Assembly: GCA_024763575.1 (NCBI GenBank)
Contig: JANTFF010000011.1
Span: 1 to 9,640, forward strand
Reading direction: 5' to 3'
DNA length: 9,640 nt
DNA from: Sulfurovum sp.
GTDB taxonomy: Bacteria; Campylobacterota; Campylobacteria; Campylobacterales; Sulfurovaceae
Below are positions 7,625 through 9,640 of the stretch, piece after piece (the stretch's first letter is position 1; every line of letters starts with the position of its first letter). A program made the translations under genes and the position numbers. The notes under the pieces were generated by a model. The model was not told the DNA's origin. It worked only from the letters and a program-made list of their open reading frames with translations, and searched no databases.

Positions 7625-7640
7625 TTGGATTTTAATCCAA
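7625..7640. terminator. short hairpin at the convergent ends of the aldolase-fold gene and bioA
   Basis: TTGGAT (7625-7630) and ATCCAA (7635-7640) can form a 6-bp stem with a 4-nt loop. It spans the 8-nt gap between the two stop codons and the last codons of bioA. It is symmetric, so it could serve both strands, but the stem is short with only two G:C pairs and no T-tract follows it on either strand. It may be a weak bidirectional terminator or chance. Confidence 0.25.
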
Positions 7641-8927
7641 GTTACAAATAGCATTATAAGCTGTATCTATCATTTTATCTATCTGTTCTAAGGTAATAAT
7701 AAAAGGAGGCATAAAATAGATAATATGCCCCAAAGGACGAAGTAGTACACCATTATCTAATCCATATTGATAAACCTTTAATCCTATTCTCTCACTTAGT
7801 TTATAACCTTTTAACTCAATAGCAGTTATCATTCCAGTTTGACGAACCTCTTTTACATTTGATAACTCTTTAAACTTTTTACACTTTTCCAAAATATAAG
7901 CTGATTTTTTTCTATTATCTCCTATTACATCACTAGCCTCAAACAAATCAAGTGTAGCCAAAGCAGAACTACAAGCTAGAGGATTTCCTGTATAACTATG
8001 AGAGTGTAAAAAAGCTTTATACTCACTATAATCACAATAAAAAGCACTATACACTTCATCATTTGTCATAACTACAGCTAAAGGTAGATACCCACCAGTA
8101 AGCCCTTTGGATAGAGTCATAAAATCAGGTGTAATATTGGCTTGTTCACATGCAAACATAGTACCCGTGCGTCCAAATCCTGTCATAATCTCATCTGCTA
8201 TTAGATGAATACCATATTGGCTACAAATATCTTTTGCTTTTGTGATATATATTGGGTGATACATATTCATATATCCAGCACCTTGAACTAATGGTTCTAT
8301 AATAAATGCTGAAATCTCACTACCTCTTTTTTCTAGTATCTTTTTGAGTTCTTCTATAGCTTCATTGGCACTCTGTATAGTTTGGTCTTTTGGAACAGGA
8401 GTTTGAATACAAGATATAAGTAGAGGTGCATAAGTATCTTTGTATAACTCAACATCTCCCACACTCAAAGCACCAATAGTCTCACCATGATAAGAGTTAC
8501 TAAGAGATAAAAATAGAGGACGATTTTCTCCCATATTTTTATGATAGTGGAAACTCATCTTTAAAGCTACCTCAACAGCACTAGAACCATTGTCAGCAAA
8601 AAACAGTTTGTCTAAACCTTTAGGGGTAATACTTACTAATCTATTAGCCAAATCAACAGCAGGTTTATGTGTAAAACCTGCTAGAAGTACATGTTCTAAT
8701 GTATCTAATTGCTCTTTTACTTTAGCAGATATATACTCATTTGTATGTCCAAAGATATTTACCCACCATGAGCTTATAGCATCTATATATCTGTTATCTT
8801 CAAAATCATATAGATAAACTCCTTTTGCTCTCTTTATTGGAATTAGAGGTAGTATCTCATGGTCTTTCATCTGTGTACAAGGGTGCCATATATGTGATAA
8901 GTCCTCTTCTACTATTTTATCATTCAT
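7632..8927 (-). CDS. bioA: adenosylmethionine-8-amino-7-oxononanoate aminotransferase (DAPA synthase)
   Basis: This 431-residue class III PLP aminotransferase aligns closely with E. coli BioA (429 aa). It transfers the amino group of S-adenosylmethionine to 7-keto-8-aminopelargonate, giving 7,8-diaminopelargonate in cytosolic biotin synthesis. Hallmarks are IWHPCTQM (13-20), SSWW (52-55, substrate-site Trp), DNGSSAVEVALKM (112-124, PLP phosphate contact), SYHGET (145-150), ADEIMTGFGRTG (244-255, Asp245 to the pyridine nitrogen), LSKGLTGG (272-279, Lys274 as the Schiff-base lysine), GNPLACSSA (314-322) and LLRPLGHIIYFMPP (395-408, with Arg397 matching E. coli Arg391). The SSWW and LLRPLG blocks favour BioA over other class III enzymes. 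One oddity is that E. coli Tyr17 (HPYT) is Cys17 here. AAGGA (8938-8942) lies about 10 nt before the ATG. No other bio gene is in the window; bioA stands alone, divergent from ppiD. Confidence 0.96.
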   Translation of the reverse strand: MNDKIVEEDLSHIWHPCTQMKDHEILPLIPIKRAKGVYLYDFEDNRYIDAISSWWVNIFGHTNEYISAKVKEQLDTLEHVLLAGFTHKPAVDLANRLVSITPKGLDKLFFADNGSSAVEVALKMSFHYHKNMGENRPLFLSLSNSYHGETIGALSVGDVELYKDTYAPLLISCIQTPVPKDQTIQSANEAIEELKKILEKRGSEISAFIIEPLVQGAGYMNMYHPIYITKAKDICSQYGIHLIADEIMTGFGRTGTMFACEQANITPDFMTLSKGLTGGYLPLAVVMTNDEVYSAFYCDYSEYKAFLHSHSYTGNPLACSSALATLDLFEASDVIGDNRKKSAYILEKCKKFKELSNVKEVRQTGMITAIELKGYKLSERIGLKVYQYGLDNGVLLRPLGHIIYFMPPFIITLEQIDKMIDTAYNAICNLD

Positions 8928-9040
8928 TATTGATATTTCCTTTTTCCCTAAATATACTACTATTATTATGATTAATTCATTAATAATTAATCACAACTAG
9001 ACTAAAATTATGCAAATTTTTATATTAAGGTATATTTTAC
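8928..9040. promoter_or_regulatory. divergent bioA/ppiD promoter region
   Basis: This 113-nt, very AT-rich gap must contain promoters for both genes. For bioA (minus) the best -10 is CATAAT (8965-8970), with TTGTGA (8991-8996) as a loose -35 at a long 20-nt spacing. For ppiD (plus), TAAAAT (9003-9008) with TTAATA (8980-8985) at 17 nt is a possible pair. All are weak matches. Ribosome sites are AAGGA (8938-8942, minus) and TAAGG (9026-9030, plus). The ATTAAT palindrome cluster lies between and over these elements. Confidence 0.45.
8969..8993. repeat. inverted repeat containing three ATTAAT palindromes (operator candidate)
   Basis: TGATTAAT (8969-8976) and ATTAATCA (8986-8993) are perfect 8-nt inverted arms around a 9-nt spacer. 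The spacer contains a third ATTAAT (8979-8984), so the self-complementary hexamer occurs at 8971, 8979 and 8986. The element sits in the middle of the bioA/ppiD gap, over the likely -35 regions of both genes, where a dimeric regulator could act on one or both. The sequence does not match a regulator site I can name, and the AT-rich background lowers its significance. Confidence 0.4.
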
Positions 9041-9640
9041 ATGATAAGTTGGATGCAAAAGAATAATAAATTCCTAATAGTTACTATTTGGATAGCCACA
9101 ATTTCGTTTATATTTACAGGAGCTACTTATGGCTTTAAGTATGGAATTAAGAGCAGTAGTATTGGAGAAGTTGGAGATATAGAGTTAAGTAGAGAGAAGT
9201 TTCAGATGGAGTATAGAAACTTATACAATAGATATAACCAAGCATTCCAAGGTAAATTTGATGAAGAACAGGCAAAAGGGATGCATCTTCAAGAACAAGT
9301 TTTAAACAGTATGGCAGTTCAAGCTATGATTTTGAATTTAGCTAAAGATTTTGGTATAGTAGTCTCTGATAAAGAGGTTGCACAGAATTTAGCATCTATT
9401 CCTAGTTTTCAAAAAGATGGTATATTTAACAAAGGTATTTATAGTAATTTTATTAAAAATAGTGGACTTAGTGCTAAAACATTTGAAAAAAATATCAAAG
9501 AGAATTTAACTATTCAAAAAACTTTTTCATTAATGAATCTAAAAGGTCTAAAAGAGGAGTACAAAGCATTTGAAATAGCTTTTGAAACTGCTGATAAACT
9601 AAAATATATTACACTATCTGCTAATGATATGAATGTGTCT
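9041..9640 (+). CDS. ppiD: PpiD/SurA-like membrane-anchored periplasmic chaperone (partial, runs off the right edge)
   Basis: An open frame of 200 codons starts at 9041 and has no stop before the window ends. The N-terminus MISWMQKNNKFL is followed by one hydrophobic span (about residues 12-30) acting as an uncleaved signal anchor. Next comes a short IGEVGDIELSREKF segment (41-54), typical of the opening of SurA_N/PpiD domains, then helical sequence with VLNSMAVQAMIL (about 91-102), DFGIVVSDKEV (about 106-116) and a FxxxGxFNKGIYSNFI stretch, matching the SurA N-terminal chaperone fold. PpiD-type proteins sit in the inner membrane and assist folding of exported proteins; the parvulin (PPIase) domain, if present, would lie beyond the edge. 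The ribosome site TAAGG (9026-9030) is 10 nt from the ATG. In H. pylori and C. jejuni, as I remember, this gene precedes ftsA and ftsZ, so those may follow here. Whether the isomerase domain is active cannot be judged. Confidence 0.88.
   Translation, partial: MISWMQKNNKFLIVTIWIATISFIFTGATYGFKYGIKSSSIGEVGDIELSREKFQMEYRNLYNRYNQAFQGKFDEEQAKGMHLQEQVLNSMAVQAMILNLAKDFGIVVSDKEVAQNLASIPSFQKDGIFNKGIYSNFIKNSGLSAKTFEKNIKENLTIQKTFSLMNLKGLKEEYKAFEIAFETADKLKYITLSANDMNVS

Noticed and set aside
8590..8817. 75-codon plus-strand frame inside bioA
   Set aside because: It is an antisense shadow of a highly conserved enzyme frame.
9010..9066. 18-codon ORF overlapping the ppiD start, a possible leader peptide
   Set aside because: It has no ribosome site of its own, no run of regulatory codons and no attenuator-like hairpin; AT-rich DNA yields such short frames by chance.

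Overview
The window is a low-G+C bacterial chromosome segment that looks like Campylobacterota (Epsilonproteobacteria, perhaps a Sulfurimonas-, Sulfurovum- or Arcobacter-like organism). The reasons are the AT-rich codon use, the style of the RsmH and BioA proteins, and the pairing of bioA with a PpiD-like chaperone. In H. pylori and C. jejuni, as I remember them, ppiD-type genes lie immediately before ftsA-ftsZ. This assignment is inference; no rRNA or tRNA is present to confirm it.

Layout, left to right. Positions 25-4342 carry three tightly packed minus-strand genes: rsmH (16S rRNA m4C1402 methyltransferase), a small single-span membrane protein with the position and shape of FtsL, and an RND-family inner-membrane transporter. 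The first two are 3 nt apart and the last two overlap by 8 nt, so they are almost certainly one operon. Just upstream on the same strand (4386-6890, 43 nt before rsmH) is an 834-residue fusion: sugar-phosphate nucleotidyltransferase, left-handed beta-helix, and a phosphoglucomutase/phosphomannomutase-like domain whose catalytic loops are largely gone.

Divergent from this fusion is a short plus-strand gene (7048-7623) for a class II aldolase/adducin-fold protein that has lost all three metal-binding histidines. It has a clear extended -10 promoter. It converges, with 8 nt between stop codons, on bioA (7632-8927, minus), the biotin-pathway DAPA aminotransferase. bioA is in turn divergent from a PpiD/SurA-like membrane-anchored periplasmic chaperone that starts at 9041 and runs off the right edge. 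The 113-nt divergent region between them holds a palindromic ATTAAT cluster that could be an operator.

Functionally the window is mostly core envelope and housekeeping: nucleotide-sugar supply, ribosome maturation, a divisome candidate, efflux, biotin synthesis and periplasmic folding. I see no mobile element, CRISPR array, phage gene, tRNA or rRNA, and no clear sign of horizontal transfer. All gaps between genes are shorter than 160 nt. The most unusual content is two neighbouring, divergently transcribed genes that each carry a fold with its active-site residues missing. I do not see a convincing undescribed multi-gene system.
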